Counted from the first letter of the stretch, positions 43,839 through 57,099 are shown. The stretch is 64,000 bases of DNA from Paraphaeosphaeria minitans (GCA_015832175.1 WJXW01000010.1:1798001-1862000), one strand, 5' to 3'. The notes: generated by a model from the sequence alone, not told the origin. A program made the numbers and translations.

Positions 43839-46800
43839 AAGTAAGGTTTACTCCCTACTAGTAGCTTATATAACTCTAGAAACTATCTTTATACTGTTAT
43901 AGATAAAGTATTATTATATAAAGTCTAGTTATAGGTAATAGTATTTACTTTACACTAAGAAGGATAGTAAAAGAATAACTTAGTAGTATTAATAGAATAA
44001 TATTTATTTTATACAGAGTTAGGGCGTAGTATAGGTTTTACACAGCTAGCTTACTTAGCGCATAGGTTCTCTATAAGTTCTTAGCGCTAGATACCACAAC
44101 ACTATAATAATATTATAATCTACCTATTTTAAATAATAGACATTAGTAAAAGCCCTTGTAAGAGGCGGAAGTAAAATTACAAATATTTAACTTATTTAAA
44201 TATAAAGAAGAATATAGCTCTTTATAACAAAATAGGTCTAGAGTAGTGTAAATAAGCTGATATAAAAAACGCAAATCATAAAATAAGATTAATATTCTAG
44301 AGTATAAAATTCAAACTAGTCTATTAGCATTTAATTAATGCTACTAAAGCAGATTATAGAGAGACTCTAACAAAGTAATTATATATCTAAGTAAATAATA
44401 TTATTACTATATCTTAGTAAGTATATATCCTAAAGTATTAGTAAGTATTAGTTCCTAATACTAACGTAGGTTTAAGGAAGGAAAGCTTTAGTAGTAACTA
44501 GTAATTAAAGATAGGGCTTATATTCCTTTTGAGACACTAGAGAAAGAACTTAGTTACTAAGAAGTATTCTACTTTGTCCCTAGCTTTCTACCTATTATAG
44601 TGTCTACTATCTAGCCTTAGTTATCCTTAGCTATAGTACCTATTTCTAGTAGTAATAAAAAAGATTAGAAAGATATAAAAACCTTTAAGAAGGTATTACA
44701 TTAAGTTTAAACTTAACCTACACAAAACTAATTGAGAATGTAAAAGGACATATCTAGTATTTAGTAGTAGTTATTCTAGTCTATACGTACTAGATAGAAG
44801 ATGCTAAAACGTAGAAATAGTGCACTTATATATAGGATTCTGTAAGAAGACTATAAGGTAAGGAACGTATTATTACTATAGCTAATACTAGACTAATACA
44901 TTATGGATAATCTTAGATTACTTTAATCCTAGGTTTAGTAACTATATTACACTATTTTAGTTAGCTCTTATATAGAAGAGAGTGTTAAAGACATAAGTAT
45001 TTATTCTTAAATACTTTATTACATTTTTACTTACTATTAATGGAAGCTAGGTATATAACTTAGTATATAGAATAGTAATACTTATTTTAGCTAGTGTAGC
45101 TTATTTAACTTACTACTTCCACTACTGTAGGCTTTATTTACTAAAAGAAATAGGCTATAATTATATTAATATATAATACTTAAACTAGTAGACCATGCAA
45201 TAGGTATAGCATTAATATAAAACGCCTTTCTTAACTATATTGTATAGACATGCTATTAGAAGAAGTGTAAGTATAGTATTAGGTATAGTATTAGATATTA
45301 CTAATATTATATAGGTAGGTGAACCTTCCACTATAGAAGTTTAAGCCTATAAAGGTAATAGACTTAGTAGTTAAAATTACTTAAGGATTATACCTTAGCT
45401 AAGCTATTTAGCTACAAAAGCTTCCTAAATAAGGAGGAAGCCTATAAGAAGTTATAAGGTTACTAGAAACATAATCCTAGTTTATAATAATATACTATAG
45501 TAGAATTAGCTAAGCTAAGTAAGTATTAGGCTAGTAACGTAGTATTAGGCTAGGAAAGTAGTATTAGGCTAGTAAAGTAGTAGTAGCTAGAGTAATAAAG
45601 TAACTAGCTAATACGCTAGGTCCTAGTAGATTATATTAGAAATAGGTAGTATCTAACGTTACTACATCTTTTAGTTACTTTACTATACTTTCCTATTCTT
45701 ACCCTTAGAACTTTTTTAACGCTAGAATAAAGAAAAAGTTTTAAAACCAAACCCCTAAATACTATAAACGCGTAATATAGCTATATATAGAAGGCCACTA
45801 ACAAAGTCCTTTTCGCCTAAAATAAAAATCCTAGCAGAGGTAAGACTAAGGCCCTATAATTTATAAACTATAATTACCTAAGCTAAATATAAAGGAAACT
45901 AGACCTAGGTTATAGTATTGCAATTATAGGTAAACTCTTAAGATAGAGGAAAAATAGGAATAATGGTTTCTTTATCCTTAGTAGTAAAAAGTCGTAGTTT
46001 AGTATATTACTTAAAAGTTATAAGGATAGTAAGGGAAGGCGTAGAGACACGATTAGTAGTGCTAGACTACTAAACAAAATTAATAATCCTTTTAATATCC
46101 CTATTCACTAGACCACGTTTTGTCTACCTATTATATAAAAGCATAACTCTAGTATTTACAGATAGAAGTAGACCATTATTAAAATTACTTGTATTAGAAG
46201 CGTTAATGCTAGCATAGAATAGATTATTATATTTTATATAACAGACTAATACTACTTAGTATTAGTCCCGTAGTCTATTATAATTAATTAAATTAACCTC
46301 GTAGCGGCGTACGTATAGACATAAGGCATCCTAAAGCATCTCTATTTCTAAAGCAGGAAGTATAGCCCTATAATATAACTAGAATAGTAGCTAATCTTAC
46401 TGTGTACTTTAATTAATACAGAGTTGTAAAAAAGTATTCTAGAAGGTAGCCTTACTATTTCCTTACTGTCGCTATACTATAATAAGAATAATAGTCTTAG
46501 ATATCTGCTAGTAAAGCCACCTAGTATGGGCGCTTATAGTATTACTACTTAAAGTTGTATATAAAGGCTACTATAAAACTAGAAGTAACTAATAGAAGTC
46601 TTTTAAAATAATAATATTTATACTAGTAAAGGAAAAATAAACGTATTAAGGTCGAATTTCCCTTAGCTAGGTACCTATTATGCCTAGCATGTTTCGGGTA
46701 ACTATTAATTTCTCATCTATTATAATATAATAAATAGATAAAGATAACACTTATAGCTACTAGAGGGTAGTAGGTAGTAAAGGTACCATTGTACCTCCTC

Positions 46801-48035
46801 TTTGGATAATTAGAATCTAAAATAGGTTGTTAATAGTACACCTATTAATAAGAAACGCTGTAACCCTAGTGAAAGCGTAACGTATAATAGGCAAAGGTAT
46901 ACTTCTTTTGTTAGTAATTTATTTAAGGGTTTAGTCCCAGCCTTTCTATTAAGGTTTAGAAGTAGCTAGGGAGGGCTACGTCCTCTTAGAATAGTTTTAA
47001 AATAATTAACTACTATAATACATACAATCCTTTGTTAGCTAGTAACGGTATTAGGGTTAGTATTAGTTCTTTTAGGTATAGGGACTAGGTGCTTATAGAT
47101 AAGATTCTTCTAATAGGTCCCACTATTAAGTTCACACTAATTATTATACTTAGAAGCGTCCTATTCCTTTATACAGTTAATAGGTCTATCTCTAAGATTA
47201 TTAGGGTTAACTTCTTCGCTATTAATAATAGAATCTTATACAGTAAGCTTATCCTCCTTAAATAGGTCTATAATAGGTATAGGCTCTAGGTTAGCGTCTG
47301 CCTCTTTAATTTTAGAATCATCCTTGCTATAGAAATTAACTAACTAATAGTTATAATAGGCTTAATAGTAGTAATAGGCTAGAGTATTAGTTTTAAAAGA
47401 CTAACCCCTAATATTCCTAATATTATCTATTTACTAGAATAAGTAACAAAGTATAAGTTTTACTTAGTAGAAGTAAACTAGATCTATAATAGTTAAGTAG
47501 TAAGGAAAGTAGGAAAGGATATAAGGTTTTACTCTTAGTCTTAACGGTAGAATCTTACATCTATAGTTATAGTGTAGTAGAAAGTTAAGATAGTATATAG
47601 ACTCTAGTAAAGTAGGGCATAACTTATACTTCTGTAGTACAGAAGTTCTAGATTAAAAAGGAGTAGCGTTAAGATCTAGATCCTTATTATACTACTAGTG
47701 TTAGCGAAAGTAAAAAGTAGTAGATTAAGCCTCTTTAGGTTAATAATTAATAGCGAGTACAACCTAAGTAGACTAGGTAAGTAGAAGACTAAAAAGTATA
47801 TATATAACCTTTTATATAGAGTAGGCTTATTCCCTAATAGTCCTATTTATAAGCTTTAACGCAAATAATGCTAGCGGACGCTTAGTATTAAGATATAGTA
47901 GAATTAAAATAGCTAGTGCATTATATAACTATGTATACTTTTTAGTCTTTACGGCATATATACTAATAGACGAGGCTACACTAGCTGTGCTAGTGTAGAC
48001 CTAGATATTAGTATTCGCCTATTAGCCTAATACTA
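43839..48035. other. Unassigned RIP-mutated block (4.2 kb)
   Basis: I recognise no family here on either strand. The first part should be the upstream continuation of the reversed G2-related fragment; a minus-strand TGGTATCTAGCGC near 44,085 could be a primer-binding site. Plus-strand frames around 44,880-45,450 and 45,990-46,260 have fewer stops and a Leu/Ile/Tyr-rich composition typical of a decayed coding region. A 19-bp array lies at 45,522-45,578. The block ends at the G1-c 5' LTR. Confidence 0.5.
45522..45578. repeat. 19-bp tandem repeat, three units
   Basis: AGTATTAGGCTAG begins at 45,522, 45,541 and 45,560 with spacing of exactly 19 bp. Confidence 0.85.
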
Positions 48036-48445
48036 TGTTACGAAGTAGATAGTAATGTGGGAGTTAGGTGCTTATAAAGGTATAATAAAGCAACAATAGG
48101 GTTACCAACGTAACAAAGAGATGCTAAGAGGCTTAGATTAGATTACATAATGCGCTTAGCCGCTTAAGAGCCCTAAGCAGCTAAGTAGGTTACATAATAC
48201 GCTTAGTTACTTAGGAGCACTAAGCAGCAGAGTAGTTATAGTATATAGAAACGTAAGGATAGGCTCTCTATACTTATATTTAATCTGTTTATTAATCTAT
48301 TGTTTAGATTCTAGTAGACTATATTATTGACTTATTACACTTTGCAAGATACTATCGTATTAATAAGACCTTCTACCTCTATAAGTACTCCTACCTAAGA
48401 ACTAACCTTACCCCTTTAGGACTAGCTACCCTCTTAGATTTAATA
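48036..48445 (+). repeat. G1-c 5' LTR (410 bp, variant B)
   Basis: It matches the reversed solo LTR at 14,072-14,482. A 47-bp tandem duplication (starting 48,143 and 48,190, core TTACATAATRCGCTTAG) occupies the part that holds the 17-bp array in variant A. Confidence 0.9.
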
Positions 48446-48499
48446 TCTTAAACACCCTTAACATAAATACTTTATAAACTCCTACCTCTTCTATAGCTT

Positions 48500-50507
48500 T
48501 AGGTGCCACTAAAATTACTCCTGTAAAGGATAGCAGTAAGGCGCAAAAACCTAATTTCTACTTTAGTAAATAATCTTAAACTAACTTCTAGATTCTCTAG
48601 TTAGACCTCTACTTCTTTAACTTAGATAAACCTTTTAAGGATAAGAAAAAGGTCATCTTTGCAGTAATATACATGCGAGGAGATATAGGATTATAGATCT
48701 ATCTCTACCTCAAAAAATACCTAGCAATAGACTATAATAACAATAACAACAATTACGTAAACAAGCACGCTAATATAGTTAATATTATGAAAAATTATAA
48801 TAACTTTAAGAAATACCTTAAATAACTCTTTAGAATTACTAATAAGAACTCTATTATAAAAGTAAAGATTTAAATTATAACTTAGAAATAATTAGTAGCT
48901 AAGTATATAGCTAAGTTTTGCAGATACAATATATAACTTAACTAGGATAATAAATCTCTTTAGGACATGTATAAATAAAGACTTAAATAGAAACTACGTA
49001 AGAAACTCCTACGTAGTAGTGCGCGAATTACTAACCTTAAGAAACTATATAAAGAAACTATTAGGATTAATAGAGAATAGTTTTTACTATAACAGGAGCT
49101 CTACTAAAACTCTAAGGTAATAAGCTTTAGATAACTAGCAAAAGTAGTTTATAAGGACCCTGTTAGAATTGTCTAAAGGCAACAACTAAGGAACTACTAG
49201 AGATATAAACTAATAGAAGATGTCTAGTTTAACTATATAGGTAAAGGAAAAGGAGGAAGAATAGGCCTTAAGCAGCCTAATAAACCCGTCTCTAATAGAA
49301 GTTAATAACTAATAACTAAGACCTATAAATACTTTATATATAGTAAACTAGGCTATATAGCTAGAAACTATAGATTAAAGAACAAAGTCTATTAAACTAA
49401 GTTAAATGTACTAACTATTAAAGACTAAGAACCTAATAAGGAATACGAAGTTATTACAACGCTATTTAGTTACTAACGTGTTACACTAGAATAAAGTAAG
49501 TAATTAAATTTACCTAACTTATAATTATATAAAGATCTAGAAGACAACTCTAACGTATACTATAATATAGAAGACGTAGAAGAGATACTAAGATCTCCTA
49601 CTCCTTACCTATAAAGTAGGCGGGAAGAAGACAACCCTATATTACCTAAGTATAAACTAAATATTTAGGACTACATAGAACCCTACTAGGCACTAAAAGG
49701 GATACGACCCTATAAAAATAAGAAATTAGACTACGTACTAAAGTACTATCTAGACCACTAGAATCCTATACACTAATTCTATATATAGACGCATTGGAAA
49801 GAACTAATATACGTATAATATAAGGTAAAGAAAAAGGAGAATAAGAAATAACCTAAAAGGAAACTACGCTATAGATAGGTGTAGACACACTACCCTATCA
49901 CAGCTTATAATAAACACCTCTAGAACAAATAATAAGTAAAATACTTTCCTTACCTTACGCTAAAGGGTAATAAATACTGTAATATACTTATTAATAGAGA
50001 CTATATATAACTGTACTAGTATACGTGTTTAAACTAAGACTATTAATACTATTATATAGCTAAACATTTAGACAGCTTTGTAAACTACCCTACGTAAGAA
50101 GTAACAACAGAACTACTAATTTAACTAGCATATAGGAATAGTAAAGACTGTAGGAGGAAAAACAGCATAACATCCTTATAGAAAGAAGAAAACAATCTAC
50201 ACAAACTACGTACTTAAGAATAATAACAGAAGTGGATACTTAGAAACGTATACTAGGTACTAGAACTTAACTATAACCTATATAAATAGATGTCTTTTTT
50301 AGGCCTAAACTTAGATAAGAAAACGCCTTTATTAAATTAAATGCTATAGTAAGTATAGTATTAGTTAAGCTACTAGTACAGCTTAAAGAAATATAGGCTT
50401 AAGCTCTTATAGACTTAGGAGTAGGAAGGAACTTTATATCTTATTAAATAGTAAGATAAGCAGGACTTATAATATTAAAGAAAAAAGTACCTTATATTAT
50501 CTATATC
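48500..50507 (+). pseudogene. G1-c gag and protease start, RIP-inactivated
   Basis: The gag frame includes a CCHC knuckle at about 49,325-49,372 in which the Cys and His codons read as Tyr while the Gly and Ile-Ala-Arg-Asn context is kept. The protease motif Ala-Leu-Ile-Asp is near 50,400, followed by Arg-Asn-Phe-Ile-Ser as in retroviral-type aspartic proteases; the residues after Asp read Leu-Gly-Val. It is cut about 100 bp later by the Copia-1 insertion. Confidence 0.85.
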
Positions 50508-50745
50508 TGTCCGTACAGTTTATCGTACAAGTAGCACTGGGTGAAGTGGGGGCCTGCCTACCTATAGGGACCCGTATAAGGACCCACTACTTAGGTCAGC
50601 GCTAAGAGGCAGAGACTTCATAAAGCCCTCAGTGCCCCTTTGTACAATAGATAAGACGTAATCAATTGAACCTACTTCTCACCCTTTGCACAATAGTATA
50701 CTATTAACCCTCAAATGCTTAATTACAGATTGAGCCAAACCAACA
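50508..50745 (+). repeat. Copia-1 copy B 5' LTR (238 bp)
   Basis: It begins TGTCCGTACAG and ends CCAAACCAACA. It differs from the 3' LTR only at transition positions as far as I can read, consistent with RIP after insertion rather than age. Confidence 0.96.
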
Positions 50746-50835
50746 CTAATTAGTGGTTGATTCCAATTAACTGCAAACTAGCAAGGTCTAAAGACAGAGC
50801 GCCCTACAAGCTGGATGCGCAGGCTCTATATTATT

Positions 50836-51066
50836 ACCTTTACTAGAGATTAAATTTCAGATTGTACAATAAGTAGAAACACAGCGCGCACATCTATAAA
50901 GAGTCGCACAATCTAGTCTAAGCTATTCTACAGAAAAGAAAGGAGATAATACCTTTACTAGAGATCAAATTTCAGATTATACGATAAGCAGAAACAAAGC
51001 GCGCACATCTATAAAGAGTCGCACAATCTAGTCTAAGCTATTCTATAGAAAAGAAAGGAGATAGTA
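50836..51066 (+). repeat. 115-bp tandem duplication in the Copia-1 leader
   Basis: Two units start at 50,836 and 50,951 (ACCTTTACTAGAGAT). Differences between units are mostly C/T or G/A. It lies between the 5' LTR and the gag start. Confidence 0.92.
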
Positions 51067-51090
51067 AGCATATTCACAACCCCAAAAAAC

Positions 51091-51177
51091 ACGTCGCACA
51101 ATTAAACCAGCGACAACTAAACGCAAACACGTCGCACAATTAAACCAGTAACAACCAAACGCAGACACGTCGCACGA
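51091..51177 (+). repeat. 38-bp tandem repeat in the Copia-1 leader
   Basis: Units start at 51,091, 51,129 and 51,167, each opening ACGTCGCAC. The third unit is partial and ends just before the gag ATG at 51,198. Confidence 0.9.
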
Positions 51178-51197
51178 CTAAGAAAGACAATAATAAC

Positions 51198-54100
51198 ATG
51201 GCCTTAAGACTAGGAGACTTCCCAGAGGAACTATAACCTAAGGACGTTGCGCAACAATTAATACTGCCTCCTTAGCAGAAAGACAAAGCCAAAGCAATAT
51301 GGCTTTAATAAGTGGAGGAAGTAATAAACATTAAGGCTATCACCTTAAGAGGAGAGATCGCACAAAAGTACTAGATAGACAGAGTGAATCTACACAGCCA
51401 CCCACCCCCTTCTCTAAAACAGCTAAACACTTATGTAGTATACATAATTGCGCAATATCGCGCAAGCAGCCTTAAAGGTAAAGAGGTAATCTCTTCTTTT
51501 ACTAAAGATTTTAACAACTAGAAGGAGAGAACCTTTAATAAAATTAGTTATATAGTAAGAAGAGAGCTTATTGCTTTTCTTACAAAGAAAGGCTTTATCG
51601 CTACTAATTCTATAACAAAGGACACCTATACAAAGAAACTCTTTAAACTGTTACAGCTTAACTATAAGCTATAGACCCTTTGCACAATAACTCTACAACT
51701 ACAACCTAAACCGCTTCACACAATCCTAACCATATAACCTACACTATCTGCAGGCAATGTATATACACATAGAGCACAGCTAGGGCCCATCCCTATACAT
51801 GCAAGGACAGAGACACTATATGTGGAGCCACACTAGTGGCAGTAGCCTAAAACCTAGACTACTTTTGCCTAACAAACCACATCGTATAAAGAGGCTAGAC
51901 ACTCCCAGTCTCCTTAATAACTAGGAGATTATGCTTATATCTAGCCAGACAAGATTATTCTCTTTTAGAAGGCTTGGAGTAAAGAGAATAACTACACTAG
52001 TAGGCTGTACAATATCCTGGCAGACAAGGCAAAAGTCTTTAGAGAACTATGCTACAGGCTAGGCATACCACAGGACTAGTATATAAACATCTTCCTAGGA
52101 ATCCTTTCTAATCGTGCGAGTACCTACTACCTACACAACATTAGACTAGGACTTCCATAGGATGAATTATACAACAGACTAAACAGGCACTTTAACACCA
52201 GTGTTAATCACAATTAGTACTAGATAGACTAGACCACTCTTACCTTTAAACGCTATAAAAGGGATAATCTAGCTGCTACATCGCACGAGGCCCTAGAAGT
52301 AATAATTAACAAGCTTACCTTAGCCTAAAGGGCTCTTGGACAAGGCTTTAGTAGTAAATTACAACTACACACTACTATTGTATAAGTATACCGCGGCCAT
52401 CCTAACCTTAAACAAGCTATGTTTAACCCCAAAAACACAGTAAAAGGCTTACTTAGCGACCTTCGTGCGTCACTCTAAGTTACTAAAGACAGGAAGAAGT
52501 CACAGTTCCTCTAAGATAGTAAAGAGGTGTACTACACTAATTAATAATATAACAATCCCAATCGTATAAGAGGATCTAGCCCCTCTAGAGGCAGATTAAC
52601 CTTTAGACTAAAAGGAAGGGGTAACTTTAGAAGTTCAAGCTCTTACACAAAGCAGAAATGCTTTATGTGCTATAAAGAAGGATGCTGGTCCACTAACTAT
52701 CCACTAAGGGATACCTAGCGAGCTAGAAGGCAATACATGTTATTGTACGCTAACTTCTACGAACATAAACCCTCTACTATAGATGTATAAGCATACATCC
52801 TTAACTTTAAAGGAGAGCTAGAGGAAGAAGACTATCGCACAAAAGAGGAGGAAGATAAACAAGACTAATAGAGTAATAAAGAAAAAGCACAAAAGGCTAC
52901 CTTATACCTTACTTCTACTACCTACCTTTATCGCATAACTGGCGAAGACATCCAACATAGCAAAGATAATGAGAATTTAGAGGAACCTGCATAACTATTC
53001 ACTCTAGCTGGTTGGTATTGTACAAAGTACCAAGGAGAACTCTAGGACACAGGCGCTGCACAAGTGTCCACAGTAGGAAAGGACCAGCTCACTACCTACT
53101 TACACGAAAACCCAACTACTAAAGTAGACTAGTTACCAGGATCTACTAACATTAGCTTTAGAGGACAGGGTTCCCAGACATCTCTAGGCACTGTACGAAT
53201 CACCAACCCTATAGGAACAGTAACCTACCATATCCTTAACTCCCCAATACCATTCCTGCTATCGCTAGCAGATGCTAACAGACTTAGGGTATACTTTAAT
53301 AACATCCTAGATGTTATCGTACGAAGGGACGGTACAATAGTCCCAGTTATACAAAAGTGGGGTTACCCCTTCTTTAACCTCAGCAATAAGGAATTAGCTC
53401 TCTTCTTTACAGAGACAGAACTCTAACGCCTACACTACCATTTTGGACACCCCTAGACAGAAAGACTGTACAAGCTTCTTACTTAGGCAGGGCATAAAGT
53501 AGAGAGCTCTATACTAGAAGAAGTAAGAAAGTTCTGTTACCACTACCAGTTATACAACCAAGCGCCAAGACGCTTTAAGTTCTCTATCCAAGATAACTCA
53601 TACTTTAACTATAAAATTATTATTAATATTGTACAAATTAGTAAAAGGGATGTCCTACACGTTATTAATGTAGACACATCCTTTCAGGTAGCCCAATTCC
53701 TAAGATTAATAACCGCACAAGACACCTAGGATGCCTTAACAAGATGCTGGATTAATATATACTAAGGCCCACTAGATTACATTGTCCATAACCCAGGAAC
53801 CAATTTCGCTTCTAACAAGTTTTAGAATCGTGCGAAGATAGTTAGGGCAGAATGTAGGCAAATGCTAGTAGAGGCACACTAGGCTGTAGGCAAGATTAAA
53901 AGAGTATATACACCACTACGCCAAGCGTACAACATCCTAAGAGCTAAGATTAACAGTTATACAGACAACAAGATAGTGCTACAAATAGCAGTAAAGGCAC
54001 TAAATAACACAGCTAGGCCTAATGGCATAGTACCTACCCTCCTAGTCTTTAGTGCCTACCTAAGAATTAATAAGGACTCTCTACCCTCACTAGAACTAAT

Positions 54101-56177
54101 CGCCTGAGCCAATGCAGTTCAGAAAGCAATGAAAATGCTTAAGAAGGATAGAGCTAAAGTTGAAATTACTTATATAATTAACACTAGGAACGGCCTATTA
54201 TTGCACAGAACCCTTACACTCCCACTAGGCTCTAAAGTTATGGCCTAGAGAGAAAAGAAGGGATAGCAAGGACTATATAAGATTAAGAGCATTAAAGGAA
54301 GAGACATTATCCTAGAGCTTAAAAATAGACCTCTAAAACTACGCTGCACACAGGTTAAACCATACCATTACGCAACTAAAGATAGCACACAGGAACTACA
54401 GGATGTAGATGCTCCTATAGCCGCACGAATTAAAGCCCTAAAGCCAAGGCTAAGGGAAAGACCTAGGAAGGATTAAACTACCACAGTCGCACAATTAGGT
54501 GAAGCTTAACAAAGATTAGGAAGACTAAACACCTAGTTCATCACCTAAAAAGAAAAGGATAACTTTAAGCTTACACTAAAGCTTCGTGCGGACAGTGTTA
54601 TCACCACACCTGGCTAGCCCTTTAAAGAATCAGATATAGCAGAAATAAATGCCCTTATTACTAATGGCACTTTTGAAATCTTGTTGTACAACCCTAATAA
54701 ACAACCTGGCTATATCTTTAACCTACGTCTCGTACGAGAGATTAAAGGCAAGACAACCCAACTATATAAGAAATTAAGACTTGTCTTTGCTGGCTATTTA
54801 GACAAAGAAAAAGAGGAGATCCTTACACAATCCCCTACTATCCAGCGCATAAGCCAGAGGTTGCTGTTAGCTCTTTCCGCAACACTAATTCAGTTGTACA
54901 ATATGCACATCAAGCTCAGGGACATTACTTAGGCCTATATACAGTCCACTAACAAACTTCTTCGCATATTATACGCCCAACCACTAGCAGAAATGCGCGA
55001 TTTCTTCCCACTAAACACGATTCTACAAGTCATACGACCTCTATATGGCGCAGCAGAATTAGGTCTCTACTAGTTTAAGACATACCACAACCACCATAAG
55101 AAGAAACTAAGAATGCATATGTTAACGTACGACCCATGCCTACTTATCACAGATAAGAAACCTAACATGTTTGGCATTACTGGACTCTAGACTAATAACA
55201 CCCTTAGTGTGGTCACAGAAAGCTTCGCATAACAAGAAAAGGAGCAGCTCTATGCTGCAAAGTTTCATACGAAGGACAAAAGCGTCTTAACACAAAATAG
55301 GGTAATTAAGTTTAATAGAGGCAAAATCCAACTCACCTAGGGTGTTGTTACCCTAGAACAGAAGGGACAGGCTGAAAGCCTTCGCACAATTAATCCCTAG
55401 GACAAAGACGCTGCACACTAATACATCGCACAATAAGCAAGAGGTGCATATATCTCTTTAGTTTACCAACTAGAAGCAACATTTAACCTGTCTATTACCG
55501 CGCAAACAACAGTACCAACAGAAGAAAATATTAAGGCACTAAACATGCGTTTGAACTGGCAAATTCAGAATACACAAAAAGGACTAAAATTTATTCCACT
55601 TAACCTAGGTCACACAAAGCTATTCATCTTTACAGATAGCTCTTTTACTAATAACAGAGACCTAAGCTCACAGCTTGGCTTTATTATTGTACTAGCAGAG
55701 GAACATCGCACAATAACTCAGGACTTTAAGATCTATAGCAACATTATCCACTAGAACTTAGTAAAGTATAAAAGAGTAACCAGAAGTGTTCTAGTAAGTA
55801 AATTGTACAGTCTAGTAGGCGGTTTTAACAATGTAATTACATTAAGCACAACACTCTAATAGATTATACAAACACTTCAGATCCCCCCAATTCCTATTGT
55901 AGTCTGTACTAACTCAAAATCCCTATACGAATGCCTTGTACAACTAGGCACTACAAACAAAAAACGCCTTATAATTAACATTATGTCAATTAGGGAGTCG
56001 TACGAAAAACAGGAAATCACAAAGATTAGGTGGATTAATAGCAAAGACAATCCTACTAATACTTATACGAAGAAAGCACCTAACCAGGCACTCTAAACAC
56101 TAATCTTAATAAATAAACTACACATTGCTGTTGAGGTTTTAGTAGACAGAATTAACAAGGACCACACAACAGAGTAA
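51198..56177 (+). pseudogene. Copia-1 copy B gag-pol polyprotein, single frame with RIP stops
   Basis: All domains share one frame. The start is ATG 51,198, in context AACATGGCC. Gag has a zinc-binding segment from 52,659 (Cys-Phe-Met-Cys then Gly-Cys-Trp-Ser-Thr-Asn), the form typical of fungal copia gag. Protease has Asp-Thr-Gly-Ala at 53,046-53,057. The integrase core has Asn-Val-Asp-Thr near 53,670, a second catalytic position reading Asn near 53,790 and Glu-Ala-His near 53,872. RT runs about 54,600-55,260 with Leu-Thr-Gln-Ser-Pro-Thr near 54,826 and its catalytic pair reading Asn-Asn at 55,194-55,199. RNase H spans about 55,610-56,095. The frame carries dispersed TAA/TAG codons, so copy B is also dead, though two sub-frames (54,681-54,932 and 55,545-55,754) remain open. 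The terminal TAA at 56,175 may be a mutated CAA. Confidence 0.93.
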
Positions 56178-56496
56178 CTACTCTACTGCACAACATTTCT
56201 TTTGTTATTTCACTTACCATTTCAAAAAAAAAAAAAAAAAATTTTTCTTTTCTTCTGTTTAACTTGCTACAACTTCGCACAGACACATTCATTTTTAGGC
56301 TGTATAAGCCCTACTACTAATTCAACATCATAGTTTCATTACAAGAGAGGGAACACATCGCAGGAGATCGTACGAAGACATTAAAGAACATATTTTCTAC
56401 ATTAATAATTTAGATATCTTAAGACCAGGCCCACCCACCCCTTTGTGCGACGAAGATATTCACCCCCCCCTATACACAACACTTACAACAAGCACC

Positions 56497-57099
56497 ATGC
56501 GACTTCCACACGTAGGCGCCGCATAATCTAGACTTGTAACCTGGAATTACACGACAATCCAGGAACACCTAATTGCTAGCATTAGCAGTGCTATACAAGT
56601 AAGCATAAGGCTTATTTTAAACTTAGCCGCGCAACTAGATAAGCACTACTTACCAATATCCCTTATGTTGTACAACACAAGCAGCCCACCGCTAGAGGTT
56701 TATACTAACTAGGATTTGCACAATAATATCCTGGGAGGGCATCTAGGCCACCCTGGCCTCTTTGTCCTATACCTGTCAGCATCGTACAATAAAAACAAAG
56801 ATACTCTAAAGGATTTGTTGTACGTCCACCGCCAGACTCTGCATAAAGGCCCTCATACCAGGCAAACCAGTAGGGAGGTTAACCTAGATGCGCGATCCAG
56901 TCTGGCCCACAATAACTGGCACAAAGACACTAGTAGTAAGGGCACTAGCGCCCAACAGACTAACAGTGTTGTTAGCCATTATATAATAGCAAGTGTGTGT
57001 GTGTGTATGTATGTGTGTGTGTGTCTTGTTAAAAATCAGCATCGTACAAAAAAGCTATACACATTCACTAGTAACAGAGCACTAGCCACCAGACACTAG
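56497..57099 (+). pseudogene. Copia-1 copy B second frame (ORF2), about 200 codons, unknown function
   Basis: A plus-strand frame begins at ATG 56,497 (context CACCATGCG) downstream of pol and ends at 57,099. It is broken only by TAA at 56,524 and TAG at 56,710, both explicable as mutated CAA and CAG; from 56,713 to 57,096 it is open. The first half is Leu/Ile-rich, followed by Gly-His-Leu-Gly-His-Pro-Gly (about 56,734) and a Ser/Thr/His/Lys-rich hydrophilic part. The last portion crosses a TG microsatellite and is probably not native. The same frame, with more RIP changes, is in copy A at 11,846. I recognise no domain. Copia elements usually have nothing between RNase H and the 3' LTR, so an accessory protein is possible. 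Confidence 0.55.
56990..57024 (+). repeat. TG microsatellite
   Basis: A TG/TATG run, preserved as TG in copy B while the equivalent in copy A (about 12,340-12,362) is partly TA. Confidence 0.9.

Larger units (their letters stand above)
48036..50507 (+). mobile_element. G1-c part 1: G1 gypsy element, 5' LTR and gag
   Basis: The element begins with a 410-bp LTR (48,036-48,445) and continues with G1 internal sequence collinear with the reverse complement of 8,296 down to about 6,250 in G1-a. It is split at 50,507 by Copia-1 copy B (ATATC duplication) and resumes at 57,766. The five bases before the LTR are TACTA; the other end is outside the window. Confidence 0.9.

Noticed and set aside
43839..48035. 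Possible Starship captain (tyrosine recombinase) or other cargo element
   Set aside because: I found no recombinase motif or cargo genes; the block is fully RIP-mutated and unassigned.
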